From Gerris lacustris (taxonomy: Eukaryota > Arthropoda > Insecta > Hemiptera > Gerridae), in contig OX578284.1 of assembly GCA_951217055.1 (NCBI GenBank), positions 22,317,187 through 22,381,186 on the forward strand: 64,000 nt of DNA, given 5' to 3'. The notes beneath the pieces are model-generated. The model saw only the letters and a program-made list of their open reading frames with translations, was not told the origin of the DNA and did no database searches. Positions 1-12,561 of this stretch are shown here, piece by piece. Numbering within the stretch: the stretch's first letter is position 1; the number at the start of each line of letters is the position of its first letter. The position numbers were made by a program, and so were the translations under genes.

Positions 1-1010
1 AAATTGAATTGGAAGTTCGAGTGAGACTTTTTGAATCTTTTACTTAAAACTCAAAGAATTAAAATATTCAATAATAATATTAAATAAAATGGCTTTGGCT
101 TAGATCATAACTTTATCATCAGTGAACTAATGACATTAGATCACTGGTACTAATAAACGATCTGAATATGCGGAATTAGAAAAAATATAGTATTATACAG
201 TGGTTTGACATTAGACAGGTCAAATTTTTACACTTTGGCTGCAATTTACGATTTCTTTAAACTGTTAAATCACACGTTGTAGTATAGACTTATAGACATA
301 TGAGAGAAATATATATACGAAAGAGTAAGGGGACACTTTAAGAAATAATGAAATAATAAGAAGAAAAAGAGGTAAACAGGAAAATAGTGGCGGCAACAGC
401 ACAACAGAAGTAAAAATATAAGTTCAAATAAAAGAATTCGAAGTGGATAGAATGCAAGATACATAAGTACTCTTTTGATATCACTCAGCGTTCTTTTTCA
501 ATTATACGGTTACGAAGGTATTCTTTCATTTAATTCTTCTCTACTTGCATTTCGGAAGACGGAAAAAATAAATAAATACTGATATTATAAAGATTTGTTT
601 CTTCATTTTGTGGTGTTCGTTATGGTATTCTCAACTAAGGTCGCTTTGATTGCTTTAATTATAATTGTTTTATTTGTTCTATTCTTTCTGCTAACACTAA
701 CTAGGTATCTACCTCTTAATATCATCATCAAAAAAGGTATCAACAAATTAGTAACATCGTGATACCAAGAACTCCAGTCCAATTCCAAACACTACACGAA
801 TAACAAAATGGGTTTGATTCTAAAATGAACTAAAACTGTTTATACTAATTACCGCATTGATCAATGAGAAATTTGTAGATCATTTTGAGAGTCTGTAGAA
901 ATTATTATTATTCTATTTATTTTTATTTATTTTTTTACCTAATTTAAAAATAAAATCTTCAATTTTTAAGTTTTTGATAGTTTTCATACTACGGAAAATT
1001 TAAATTTTAA

Positions 1011-1180
1011 TTTAAATCAAATTATAATTATTATTATCTACGGGAAACAGACAGAGAAAAATGGTTGGTAAGAGCATCTGTACTGGAAATACAGGAGACC
1101 CGTGGTTCAAATCCCGGCGCTGGAGTGTATTTTTCTCTGTCAGTTTCCCGTAGATAATAATAATTATAATTTGATTTAAA
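1011..1180 (+). mobile_element. Palindromic MITE with tRNA-like core, copy 1
   Basis: Two 50-bp arms (1011-1060 and 1131-1180) are inverted copies with one mismatch. They start TTTAAATCAAATTATAATTA and end near GACAGAGAAAA. The 70-bp core between them is tRNA-like (see separate entry). A second copy lies at 11767-11891 in the opposite orientation. Left of this copy, about 35 bp (975-1010, with catactacgg) also match the right flank of copy 2, so the repeated unit is longer than the palindrome. No target duplication was identified. Confidence 0.75.
1061..1130 (+). pseudogene. tRNA-derived core of MITE copy 1
   Basis: The segment has an A-box-like GGTTGGTAAGAGC. It also has a perfect 5-bp anticodon stem CTGTA/TACAG around the 7-base loop CTGGAAA (nominal anticodon GGA). 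A strong B box GGTTCAAATCCC follows. The 5' acceptor and 5' D-stem strands are missing, replaced by the inverted-repeat arm, and two T-stem pairs are broken. It is therefore a tRNA relic rather than a working gene. The A and B boxes could still attract RNA polymerase III; that is inference. Confidence 0.6.
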
Positions 1181-3529
1181 ATAAAATCTATTAATAAAAG
1201 TAAAAGTCCTTCTACAATTATTAATAATAAGAAAAAGGCGACCTTTAATCATTTTAAAATGATTATAAAAGAAATAAGATGTATAACCCGACAATTTATA
1301 GTAATAAATAGTAGTAACAAGTTGGAAAATGAGATAAATAACACTATTTACGTTTTTCTGTGGCTGTATTACGAATGTGCACTTCAGAAATATTCTTTAT
1401 GCGATATCAAAGATTGCATGCTTACTTCTTTTTATAATATAGAGTAACATAGTTTACGATCCAGTCCTCATTAACTAGCTGTGTAATCTAAGGGAGTATT
1501 TTTATGGATGTAAAACTAATGGGAAGGTGTAGATGTTTATGGGCGTTGTAACGCTTTTGATCTAAGTGGAGCAGAGTGGAAGAGTTGAGTCCAAGAAAGA
1601 GGTTGTAACCACCCTCGCTTTGCTAAGCATATCCTTCGCCATATAAAGATTTGTAATCCCAGCCGACTCTATCCGAACACGCTATACTTCACTCTGAACC
1701 AGGTTATACTTCAAGTTAAAGTTCTGTTACTCTTTGCTTAAAGGATTAAAATATGGCTTTAGAAGTTCCGTCGCTTTGGGACTTAAAAAATAAATCAAGT
1801 GTGTTAGCATCAAGCCTTTTCTTTTTTCGTCTGATGCGGAAAAAGCATTGTATAAGTTGTTGGCGAATCTTTAAAAGGTTTCTGTCAACCGAAATACAAG
1901 AAGAAAAGAATTACATGGAAGAGTACCTCCGTTATAAGAAGCTAGTCTTGTATTCTGTCAGTAAAACATAGATAGAAGGAGGGTATACTTCATGATTTTG
2001 TACTCCCGATTTGCGGGACATGAAAGATTGAGGTTGAGGTTATAAGAGAAACAGCCTCTTTTAACAACCCCCTATTGTGGCGTTCGTAGATAGATGTGGT
2101 AAGAAAAATAATAAATTAAAAAATTGTCTGAACTTATAAAGCACGATATTGCTCAGAAAAGAGTATCAACGTACTTGTTTTTTTACCTTATCTCAAATGT
2201 ATATGTAATAATAATAAAAAATGGAAGTTCATAATTCTACAGAACAGAAAAAAATATTAACTATAGATATGGAGTAACATTTCATCTTGATTTGGTGAAT
2301 GAAAAATTGTTTGCCCTTTAAACTTGTGGTTTCACTAAAAGTTAACATAATATGTGTAATGTAATTGGAGCATAAAGAAATGTCTAAACTTTATAAATAG
2401 TTTTTATAACTCAAATACATACAAAGCAATATAATAAGAGGAAAAAATGCTTTAAATTTGAAATTAAAATTATACATAAAAAAATTCCTAGAGAAATGCT
2501 TCTTTACCCCTGCAAAAAATTACAAGTTGTAATTTTCTGAAAACAACAAACATAAATTTATAATTCAAAACTAAAAAAAGGCCGACAATGGTTTCCAACA
2601 AAGTTCCTATTTCCATTTGCAAAGATAAATGAAACTACTTCATATTCCAACAGCTTTGTATAAACTAAACCGACTTACGAGTGAATATTTGAACTCGTAA
2701 TTCAAAAAGGTATGAAGAAGTCGTCTCTTTAATGTATACTTTACCAAATCACCTGTGGATGGGTGTTAAAATTTACGATGCTTTGTCTAAAAAGATTGAA
2801 AACAAGTACCTAGCTTTGTGTTGACGAATATAGTTTGAAGAAAGTTTAGATGCGCTAAGTTGCTGAAGGTAAAACTGTTTGTTTTTGAAACAAGTTAAAC
2901 TGTTTTAGGATACAAAGGATAATAAAAAAATGAAATCTGAACTGACAACTTATAGAGCGTTGAGCTCATGTTTGAACTATCACAGATTATCAGCATAGAA
3001 ATTGCTTTCAGTACAAAATGGAGAAGTAGAAGAGCTTAAGTTATTTGCTTAACAAAACTATTTTTATTTTTTACCTTTGTGAATAAGGAGAAAAGTCAAG
3101 TGAATAACATAAGAAGAATAGAAAGTAAGACTTCTTATTAATAAAAATGAGATGCATTTTTAGCTTCAAAAGTTGTTCATTGTAAGGTTATTTTATCTTA
3201 TCAATTATGAATAAATGAAAACATAAAATCGGTCCGATAAATACCTCAGACAAACTTTCTCATTTACCATTTCATAATTACTTAGCCCAGTGTTTTCCAT
3301 TTATTAGTTTTCGAGTTTTCGTAAGTACATTTAATTATTATTAAACATTTTATCAAAATTTAATATAGAAATAACTTCTCCTCGGTGGGGTATTGAACCT
3401 GGGTTCTCTCCGTCCGCGTTTAAAGCTATTTTCTCAGGAACTAGAAGAACTATTTTTCCATAGATACGTATTTAAATGACTACATTTTAGAATATTTTCA
3501 TAAAAATCGTCCGACAATTTTTCGAGAAA

Positions 3530-3640
3530 TAATTTTTTGGGTTGCGCTCCCAAATTTGGAGCTAAAATTCATTTTTCAATTTCACCTCGGGGTATGATTT
3601 TTCTGAACATGTAACGGGTATGATTTTTCTAAAATGTATC
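3530..3640 (+). repeat. Retroelement-tail repeat 'CCCAAATTTRGAGCTAAAAT', fragment
   Basis: Shares gctcccaaatttggagctaa and the cctcggggtatgattttt block with 61390-61662, then diverges into a local gggtatgatttttct duplication. The 3' hairpin end is missing. Confidence 0.5.
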
Positions 3641-4724
3641 AGGTATGAATTTCAACATGAAATTCATGATGAACATGAAAAACATGATGGGTATGAATTC
3701 AACAAGAACCATCATATCTTTTTAAAACTATACTGTCCGATTACATAGTTATTACCTCCACATAATTTTCAACCTTCCATTGGCCTCTCTTTCACCTGCG
3801 CACAAACCTATCTTTATTAACACCTTTATCTTTAAAAGTACTTATCTGATTTTTAAATAAAGTGCCAATATTAATTTAAACCATTAGCGCACACTAAATA
3901 TTGCTAATTAAATTTAATTAAAATTTTATTTCATGTAAAAAAACAAAACATTTTGACAGATTTTAAAAGAGGTGGGTGGGGATCAAATAATTTAATTATG
4001 GGTCGTAAAAGCAAAAACATCATTAAAATAAGTGATAGGACGCGAAGAAGCCACACTAATGTGCCACACTAATTGGCAGACTATCTTTTAAAAGCATTAT
4101 AGTGGGGTAATCAAATGCTTATAACTTTCAAATTAAGGAGTAGGTTCTCTAAGAAGTAACAATAATAAAAGGAACGATAATGAAAGGACAAATATATTTT
4201 TATACTTACACTCATAATAAGGAGTTAACTTTCTTCAGAGCTCAAGATTAAATCTAACAGGAATAAAAATAATAAAAACGACATTGGTCTTTAAAAAAAT
4301 ATCCTTAAGAACCTTTTCAAAAAGTTCTAAATGGACTTTAATTTGTACTTGTCCTTTTTTTACTTATATAAAAGGGCTCTTATTCTTACCGACAGATGGG
4401 GGGATAAGGGTCTAGTGCCTTGTCGGTACCAGACCTATTCCTTTATGGTCCTTTATTGTAATTAGCTAAGGATGAAGTTATCATTCGGTGGTAAAGTGTA
4501 AGGAGCCTTTACAAGAAACATTTCTGTCAATATGTCATTACGTCGTGACGTAGCTAACAGTTAATAATTGTGTGATTAAAAAAAGAAATCATTCTTACAA
4601 CTGTAATTTACCGACCAATAACTTAAAGGGGGTGATGAAGAAGACTAAAAGAGACTCAGAGCGATGCTTAAAATTCAAGGGAAAACGTTATATACAATGA
4701 TTTAGATTAGATCATAAAACTAAT

Positions 4725-5280
4725 AGTCCAGGAGATGTGTGCAAAAAAGTGTCTAACTATCAAGCTAGAATTTTGTATGTAAGTTAAGCTTTTGGTGCCT
4801 TTTTAGAATATGTGGTTTTTAAATTCGTCTGCGGGACATAGCTTGATGAAAATAGGAATTTGAAAAAAACAAACTTGTGGAGAGCGACCACGTCCACCAT
4901 ATTATGGTGGACAATGTTATTTTCATGATCCTTAATACAAAATTACTTACTAAAACGAATATCAAGTTGATGTTTGTCACTTGATAGGTTAGTTATTCAA
5001 ATATTACTCCAAATCAAAGAATATCAAGTGACAAATTAACATTAACTTGGTTTTCAGTCTACTAACTAATTTTGTACTAAAGATCATGAAATTGTCCACC
5101 ATAATTGGCGGGACGGGGCCATTTTCCACCGGTTTTTTTTTCCAATGCCTATTATCAAGCTATGTCCCGCAGACGTACTTAGCCAACCACATATTCTTAA
5201 TAGGCACTAAAAGATTAACTTCTACACAAAATTCAAGCTTGATGGTAGTCAGACACTTTTTTGCACGCTATCTCCTCCTA
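4725..5280. mobile_element. Large foldback (snap-back) element
   Basis: About 556 bp is organised as two imperfect inverted arms of roughly 265 bp around a short centre near 5000. The outer ends read CCAGGAGAT.. and ..ATCTCCTCC. Shared internal blocks include gcaaaaaagtgtct, gcgggacatagcttgat and atggtggacaat, each present once per arm in opposite orientation. No protein or clear target duplication is visible. One arm recurs at 7256-7400. Confidence 0.75.
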
Positions 5281-7059
5281 AACATTTGGCATAAGAAGCC
5301 CGTTTTAATCAATGTTATTTTAAAAGTATGTTGTCATTTGAATGATATTTTCTAATTATCTCTATTAACTATTTATAAAAATGTTTTGTTTATCACTAAA
5401 CGCCAAACTTTGTCTCGCAATGTAGAGAACGGAAGAAATTATATCTTTCTAAAAGATTATAATCTCCAAAGAGAGGCATAAATAAAGAAAAGAGACTGAA
5501 AAATATTAGTTTAGAAGCAAGGCAATATTGAATAGATATTGATCACAAGAACAAATGCCAACCGATAGGAGTGATTAATCTTGTAATGCATGTGCTATCT
5601 AACTTTATTAGGTAAAAATCCCTTTTTTTTATTTTATTAAGCTTAGCTTTGACAACTGACTTAACTGATTGAAAGTAGCAGATACTCCTGCAAAACCTTT
5701 ATTGCTTAGAAATGGAGTTAGAATGGTCTGTGTATCATAAGATAGAGAAGATCTAGGAGAATGAAAGTTAGAAGTATCAAGGGGATAGCGTGACCACTAG
5801 TCCATTAGTCTTCATTCCTCGGTCACTCCAAGCCACGCTCCATTAGTGGAAAATGGACAAAAGCAAACACTGTTTTAATACTCTATCCTGTAGTGATAAC
5901 ATTTTCACAAGAAGAGAATGGACAATCACGCACAAAGTTTAAAACATGCAATGTTTTAAGAAGGTATAGAATTCTTAACATCAAACTAAAACAAGATTTG
6001 ACAATTTCATCAAGGACATTAATTTGATAAAAAAAGACATTTGAATTTAATAGGAAATAAGGAATAATAGCGCGTGTATTTGTATTCATACACACCATCA
6101 ATGCAATGAAAGTTTTAGACGAAATAATTCAATTCGAGCTAGAATACAAATAATATAATTTAAATGAGCACTATAAAATTAGTTTAGCAAATTACATACA
6201 AATACAGGTGTATTTGCTTTGGTTTTAAATGTTATTATAATGAAAAAGTAACAAAATTTGATTAAAGTATAACCAAAGATAAAATGACAAGAAGTTTAAC
6301 ACAATAGGTGTTAAAGGTGGCTAGGGACGAAAGGAGAAAATTAGCTCATCGATCTACTTCCCGACCTTTCCTACCAATACAAAGATGATGTGTTTCTATT
6401 CAAGAGGCTTTTATCTTATGACCCAAATATCTATTACACGCATTAAACCTAGAAATTAAACTAATGAGTAAGTTCATTGCATATAAATACGATGTCATAA
6501 GTGAAAAGTTTAGAGAGCGTAGCATTAAGTAGATCAAGAAGGTTTTTTTACAGTTCAAAACTTTCAATTTAGAATTAAAGATGAAAAGCTACATTTATTG
6601 GGTTGAAAAAGGGGATCTGAAAATGTAGACAATATTTTATTCGGTAAAAGATCAATTGTTTGACAGTCGGGCAACGCTTTTGTAACAAGTATCGCTTAGG
6701 AACGTAATCAAATAAGACTGACAAACAAATAGAACATACGATCTAATGAAAGGAGGTGACTAAAAATCTTAGTTAAATTGGCCAATTTTTAATAAATTTA
6801 TAACTCATATCAGCCAAATAAAGATAATATTGTCAGATTCTAGCTAAAGAGACCGCATGTGCTTAAAAAAGGACAATGAGAGCAGAGAAAATTAATTTCT
6901 ATAATAGTGATTAAAACCAAACAAGCAAAAAATTATTAAGTTTTGATTCACCTTGCTCTTTGAGGTTTGTATTTTAAATAGGTTTCACAAAATCAGTAAA
7001 ATCAACTATTTTTGTTTTTTAAAAACCAAATTGCAGCAGCAGTTATCATTATTAGTTTC

Positions 7060-7455
7060 GATTAATTTATTTAATTTTTTTATGATAATCATAAATTCAT
7101 TTAGCCACTTTTTGTTTATTTATTTATTTATTTTTTTTTGGATCAGGTATAATTCATGAAAATATGATGTCAGTAATTTTTCATAGTTAAATATAAATAA
7201 CTAATAAATTAAAACAAATCTAAATTGGTGTTTAGAAACACTTATAACTTATAATAGTCCAGGAGATAGCGTGCAAAAAAGTGTCTGACTAACATCAAGC
7301 TAGAATTTTGTGTATAAGTAAATCTTTTGGTTTATTTAAAGAATATGTGGTCGGCTAAGTTCGTCTGCAGGACATAGCTTGGCAATAACTAAAACTTGGT
7401 TAATTTGATTAATTTATTTAATTTCTAGTTGGGTTATGATAATCATAATTTCAGT
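7060..7455. repeat. Diverged direct repeat flanking the solo arm
   Basis: Blocks at about 7060-7100 and 7413-7455 share gattaatttatttaattt and tatgataatcataa in the same order and orientation. Together they bracket the solo arm and some unique sequence. The pair is too long for a normal target-site duplication, so it looks like an older local duplication. Confidence 0.45.
7256..7400 (+). mobile_element. Deletion derivative of the 4.7-kb foldback element
   Basis: This single arm shares CCAGGAGATAGCGTGCAAAA, the tcgtctgcaggacatagctt block and a closing aaaacttgg with the foldback at 4725-5280, mainly its right arm read in reverse. The middle of the arm is missing. It is bracketed by two similar stretches of about 45 bp (7060-7100 and 7413-7455), both containing gattaatttatttaattt and atgataatcataa. 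Confidence 0.65.
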
Positions 7456-8983
7456 AAAAAATTTTTAGTATTAAACATTAAAAAAAAAGAAAAAAATAGA
7501 TAAAAATTAATTATTATTTGTGTCCATCCTTTAGAATTTATTTAGATTGAGTAAATTTTCTTAAATGCAATGAAGAATTTTTATATAAAAATTTCTTTCC
7601 TTAACATTGAACTAACGTATACTACATGAATTTTTTAAAATGAATAAGTGAATACGAGTTTTAAAACGCTATTTAGATAGAATTCTTACAAGTGCTTACT
7701 CGTTTATGACCCTAGTTATTATTTCTCATTGGTAAAATAGGGGACATAAATTTAAATTTTATCGTTTTGACGAAGGTTCTCCTTTTCATTTAAGTCTAAA
7801 TGGAGGTGGATACTTCAAACAAAGTTCTAGCAAAACTATTTAAGTACAAACCAACTTTAGAAGAACTTAAAAGTTTGTTTTAGAGTAGACCTTTTTTTCG
7901 GTTCAACTTTGAACCTTATACTTAGTCGAACAAGGTAAAAGGGTACTTAACCCGTACACGTAGTACTTAAAAGTGTTATATACCTTAACCGACTCCAAAC
8001 ATATTTTTTACGAGGCATACAGAACGCACATTGCTGGAAATAATTACGTTATGTTCACTTTAAAGATAAATAAAGGTTTTATAGGTAATAATCAACCTTA
8101 AATAAAAAATAATAAAAATATCTGAGAGAAAACATACAATTTTTAAGTACTCAAACTCAAGTTTTTAGCTCTTATACAGTTTTAGAAAATGCTTTTTTAA
8201 TATCGAATATGTCATTAGGGTGTAATTAAATTTTATTTAATTTTAAAATAACAATAATAAAGTTTAGTTTGTTATTATGATTGTTAACAGTATTGTTTAT
8301 GGTTTAACAGGTAGTTTAAAGTTAGCCTACATGAAAGGAATTGGTTTTAGTGTTAAGTTACTAAAGTGGCAGCAATTATTGGATAAAGCCTTAAATATTT
8401 AACATGGATTGGAAAAAAAAAATACCAAGAGTAATAAATACTAAGTCGAAGTATGTATTAACGGGTAAGTAAGACTGTATTGTTGTGTCACTGCTATGTA
8501 GATGATCTGTACACCCTTCTTATCAAGTGATTAAATCATTTGTGTAATAATGTAGAGCATAACAAAGTAGGAGAAAAACTAAACATGTGTGGGTAGCGTG
8601 GTTTAAAAAAAATAGGATCTACTAATCGATACATCGAATGGCAAAATGCCTTTGATTTCACCATTCAAGATGTTCATAACTTAAAAGCATTCGGCGGATT
8701 CCGCTCGTCTTAAAGCTACATTATTACCACAGTGCAGGAGTACTTAAGGACTTTAGAATTTAGAGTTGCAAATATAAAGGAATCATTTTTGAGATGAGAA
8801 ATAATAATTGAAAAAAAAAAATTGTCCATTATGACTAATGCAGTAGTGAACAACTTTCGAATCGAATGAAACGAATCTATAATGTCATATCTTTCGATAT
8901 TCCTAAATGGAAAAACCTATAAAAACCGATTGATAAATTTGTTTGCTTTTCTAGAATTGAAGATTTGCCAAAGTCTGTAGGCG

Positions 8984-9513
8984 ATGCAACAATATGGATG
9001 GAAGCAAATTGAAAAATACATTTTTAACAGACTGTGCCAACAAAACAAAGACAAGATGGAGTCTTTACCAATGCCAAGAGTTTACTATCCCTCTGAACCA
9101 TATTTGGACAGATTAGAGAAGACACATCCGCAAGAAGATGGATTCGCTGCGTTGTCGTTGGATCCGAAGAAGGAAAAAGGAGGGCTTCTTCGTGGAATAC
9201 TCAGCGGTATATCTTATGGCCTGATGTAAGGGTATCTCTCTCAAACGACAGGAAATTTATCTTTGGGCGCTGCGACCGCGTCTGAACAAGGACCCCAAGA
9301 AACAATGCTTGCGGCGACAACCACGATACCGTTCCCATATACAGCTAAAGGAATCACCGTAGTGTTATAGACTACAGTCACAGACCGCAGCCATTGTCTC
9401 AAGAACGGTCTCTCGGAGAATGTCCTCAGACTGTTCCATGGGAGGAGTTGTCAGCGGGGGCGGAGCAACCACAGGACCAAAAGAACAAAAGAGAATGTAT
9501 CCTTTTCAGATAA
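8984..9513 (+). pseudogene. Frame-broken coding block, family not recognised
   Basis: This island is richer in GC and in varied codons than its surroundings. A frame opens with ATG at 8984 and runs 81 codons to TAA (9227). It contains SLPMPRVYYPSEPYLDRLEK, then a segment with ALSLDPKKEKGGLLRG. The same frame continues past that stop for 46 codons (NLSLGAATASEQGPQETML and more) to TAG at 9368. A neighbouring frame then gives a proline- and glutamine-rich stretch (SLGECPQTVPWEELSAGAEQ) to TAA at 9511. Two in-frame stops and an apparent frameshift suggest a decayed copy of a real protein or mobile-element gene. Alternatively, the first TAA overlaps a possible donor (CTGAT|GTAAGG), so this could be an exon of an unrelated plus-strand gene. 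I could not identify a family. Confidence 0.4.
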
Positions 9514-10758
9514 AGAAAAAAGCTACCAGTCTTTACTCCTATTCCTTCTTGTATCTCTACCATCAGATACATTAAAATGCACTTTCTTAAGAAGCGCAAA
9601 AAAGAGTGTCCTCTGAGAAAACCGCACCTTTTCATTCGTCGCACTTAAATATATATTCAGTAAGATTACTCTTTTATTCTATCCTCTTCTTTTCCTTGAT
9701 GTTTTTGTTATACTCTTCAAGAATGTCAGAAGGAATTTTTATACTGAGCGCAAAAGGAATAAGAAGAAATGGTGGAACGTTTAAAACGTCTGGACGTTTA
9801 AACGTTTATAAAAGACTGCAAGTATTTTAGCAAAAAGTAAAAAAACTAAGAAGGATCGACAAATGGGACAAAGCTGACAGATGGTTGATGGCGAATTGAA
9901 AACCTCAGAATGAGGATAAAATATAAATCTCAATTTCTTATTTCTTTTTATATGTTTTTTTTCTCAATTCTAAAGTGAATAAATTTGTCTTGTATCCATA
10001 TTCAACGGAACTGTCCTGAATTTTACAAGGTCTAGAACTTCCTTCTAATAAAAAACATCTGTTTCCTGAACAATTTTTTTCCCCGTCACAAATAAATTAA
10101 TAAGGATAAAGCTTCATGATAACATATTGCTATCCCTATAGAAGAATGTTCAAGAAACAGTTACATAGCTATACCCTTGTTGTTTCATAGTAAAGTTACC
10201 GTCTTAAGTAATAATGTGCATTACATTTCATGCCACTGATGTACCTATATCTTGACAACAAAACGATGGTAAACATTTTCAAGAATGCTTCAGGCATAAA
10301 AACAAAACATCTGCCCTGACATATTTGAACAAATATTGTCAAGTTCTCGCACAATCTCACTCGTTGTGTGCGTGAGATTTGAGCATAAAATTTATCTTTA
10401 AAAAAATATTTATCATCTAAAATCTAAAGTACTCTATATTCGAATAAATTAATATTTATTTTTATAAAAGGAAATACACATTTTCAAAATTTAAAGACAA
10501 AACAAAGATATTATTGTAATTTTGTAAGGACATATAATTTAATTTCTTAACTGAAAAAAAACTGTATTTCTTAGCATATATAATAATCAGTATATATACA
10601 CCGATACTGACATTATATATTCAAAACTTTCATTGTTAAGAATCCTAATTGGTGAAAGAGTCTTCGTATTAACATTTCTGGAAAAGGCTTAATTTTTAGA
10701 CTACAATTCTATAAATAATAGTAAAATAAATATAAATTAATAAATAAGTCATTTATTG

Positions 10759-10880
10759 CAGTGGTTCTTAACCGGGGGGCCGCGGCCCCCCAGGGGGCCT
10801 CGAAAGGTAGTTAGGTACTAGGTATATTATATTAGGAGATTTTAAGGGGGCCTTGGTTACCAAAAGGTTAAGAACCACTG
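10759..10880. mobile_element. hAT-type MITE with intact 8-bp target duplication
   Basis: A 122-bp element has perfect 15-bp terminal inverted repeats CAGTGGTTCTTAACC / GGTTAAGAACCACTG. An exact 8-bp duplication ATTTATTG (10751-10758 and 10881-10888) flanks it. The GC-rich interior is partly palindromic near the left end (ggggggccgcggcccccc). The 8-bp duplication and CAGTG-type ends are typical of non-autonomous hAT elements. There is no coding capacity. Confidence 0.93.
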
Positions 10881-11584
10881 ATTTATTGATCATATAAAAA
10901 TTGCATTAATAAAACTAATAATTTATGTATTTACGTATTATTATTATATTACGTAGAAAATTAATTAAAATAATAAGATATAAATTAAATGTGTTATTTT
11001 TTTTTGGGGGGGGGGGAGATTTTTTTCTTCTTACAAATATAGATTCTTCTCGCTTCTTGATACAAATAAAAAGGAACCACAATAGTTATTTCAAGGAATT
11101 CGCTTAGATTGGACAGGAAGTTGTCTTCAGATGATAAAACAAATAATTAAAAAACAACACTATAATAATATGTATATACGTGGATCTTTTTTTTCAAGAA
11201 ACGCAACAGAGGTAAATTTTAAATAGTCAACACATTTCAATCTCCCTGCTATTTCTCAGAATTCCTTTCCTAGAACATGTCAAAACAACAACACAGCTGC
11301 ACTTTCTAAACATTTATATTATAAGTGTATTTTTTAATTTTTTTATTAATTTCAGACTTGCCCTCTCGAAGAATACAGAGATATCCTAGGCTTCCCACAC
11401 ACTATACGAGTAGATAAGTACAGTTGTGTAGAAAAAGAAAGAAAGATGAGGGCAAAACAAAATAGATAGTACTGGGTACTCCTGATTCACTGATCAAGAT
11501 TGATTAATTTTGACATTTAAACTATTTCATAACAGTCAACAAGCTAGAAGCAATTATTACAATTAGAATAGAAACAAAATAATT

Positions 11585-11725
11585 GAAGCGAGCGTAGCGA
11601 GCTCCCTACATTCAACGAAATATGCTCCGTATCTGTCTGTGTGTCTGCGTTAACGTACGACGATAACTTGAGTAAAAGTTGACCGATCATTTTACCAATG
11701 CTCAGGACGAGTTCGTTGGACAACG
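11585..11725 (-). repeat. Dispersed repeat related to 55.5 kb
   Basis: In the reverse orientation this stretch shares gcattggtaaaatga and a cttttactcaag..cgtc block with 55578-55660, in the same order. It also contains a gcgagcgtagcgagc palindrome. Probably a fragment of the element at 55040-55810. Confidence 0.5.
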
Positions 11726-11766
11726 TATTCGATGAGACGAACATTTTTTTCAAATAACATTTTGTA

Positions 11767-11891
11767 TTTAAATCAAATTATAATTATCATTAACTATGGG
11801 ACACATACAGAGAAAAATAGACCCCAGCACCGGGACTTTATTTTCCTCGGTATGTCTCCCGTAGTTAATGATAATTATAATTTGATTTAAA
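11767..11891 (-). mobile_element. Palindromic tRNA-core MITE, copy 2 (shortened)
   Basis: The same terminal sequence TTTAAATCAAATTATAATTA forms inverted arms of roughly 50 bp around a core of about 20 bp. The core (agaccccagcaccgggac) is the reverse complement of only the 3' end of the copy 1 tRNA-like core. The element is thus inverted and has lost the A box and anticodon arm. Both arms here carry cattaact where both arms of copy 1 carry tattatct. Homology continues to about 11925 (ttccgtagtatgaa). Confidence 0.7.
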
Positions 11892-12561
11892 TTAAAATTT
11901 AATATTTCCGTAGTATGAATACTACCTAAAAAAAAACTTAAAAACATTTTGTAGTAAAACTACCAATGACACCGCTATGAATTAATAAGATTGTAAAACT
12001 ATAAAGCGGACCTAAACGTTTACAGTAGAGAAAACATGGTTTTTACCGATATACGTTCTAACGCAACGATTTTGATAAAACTTCATATACATCGTCTAAA
12101 GTACAATTGAAACAGACATGTAAAATTTCTTGATACACGCAGAAGTTTTTTCGTAGTGAAGTCAAACATTTTATAATAATTGAAAAGGAGATGTGTAGTT
12201 AGAGGAATAGTAAGAATGTAGGGTGGTTTATCATATACCATAACCTTTATCTATCAACTCATCATGATACATGATTATCTATTTTTTGAATATTCAATAC
12301 ATATTTATTACTATGCGCTCGCTTCAATGATAGAGCCACGCGATGCCTAGTATTATTAAATATATGAATGGAAAAGTGATAGTGCAAGAATTAATTTGAA
12401 GATTGTTGCTATACTTTTTGTTTATAAATGGCAATTTTGATTTAAAAATTATATCTGTAAAATAGTAACAGAAGACAGAATAAACAAGTGGTTTGATAAT
12501 AAATTTAAGAAAAAAAATTTCAGTTCTGAAAAATAGCAATAAAAGTTGCCAAGTTGCAAAT

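Noticed and set aside
1753..1971. 72-codon ATG-initiated frame (MALEVPSLWDLKNKSS..)
   Set aside because: No recognisable domain, AT-driven composition after the first residues, no splice or promoter evidence. An accidental frame is more likely.
3376..3430. Minus-strand tRNA-like patch with GGTTCAATACCCC
   Set aside because: Only a B-box-like string; the T stem does not pair and no A box or anticodon arm can be drawn.
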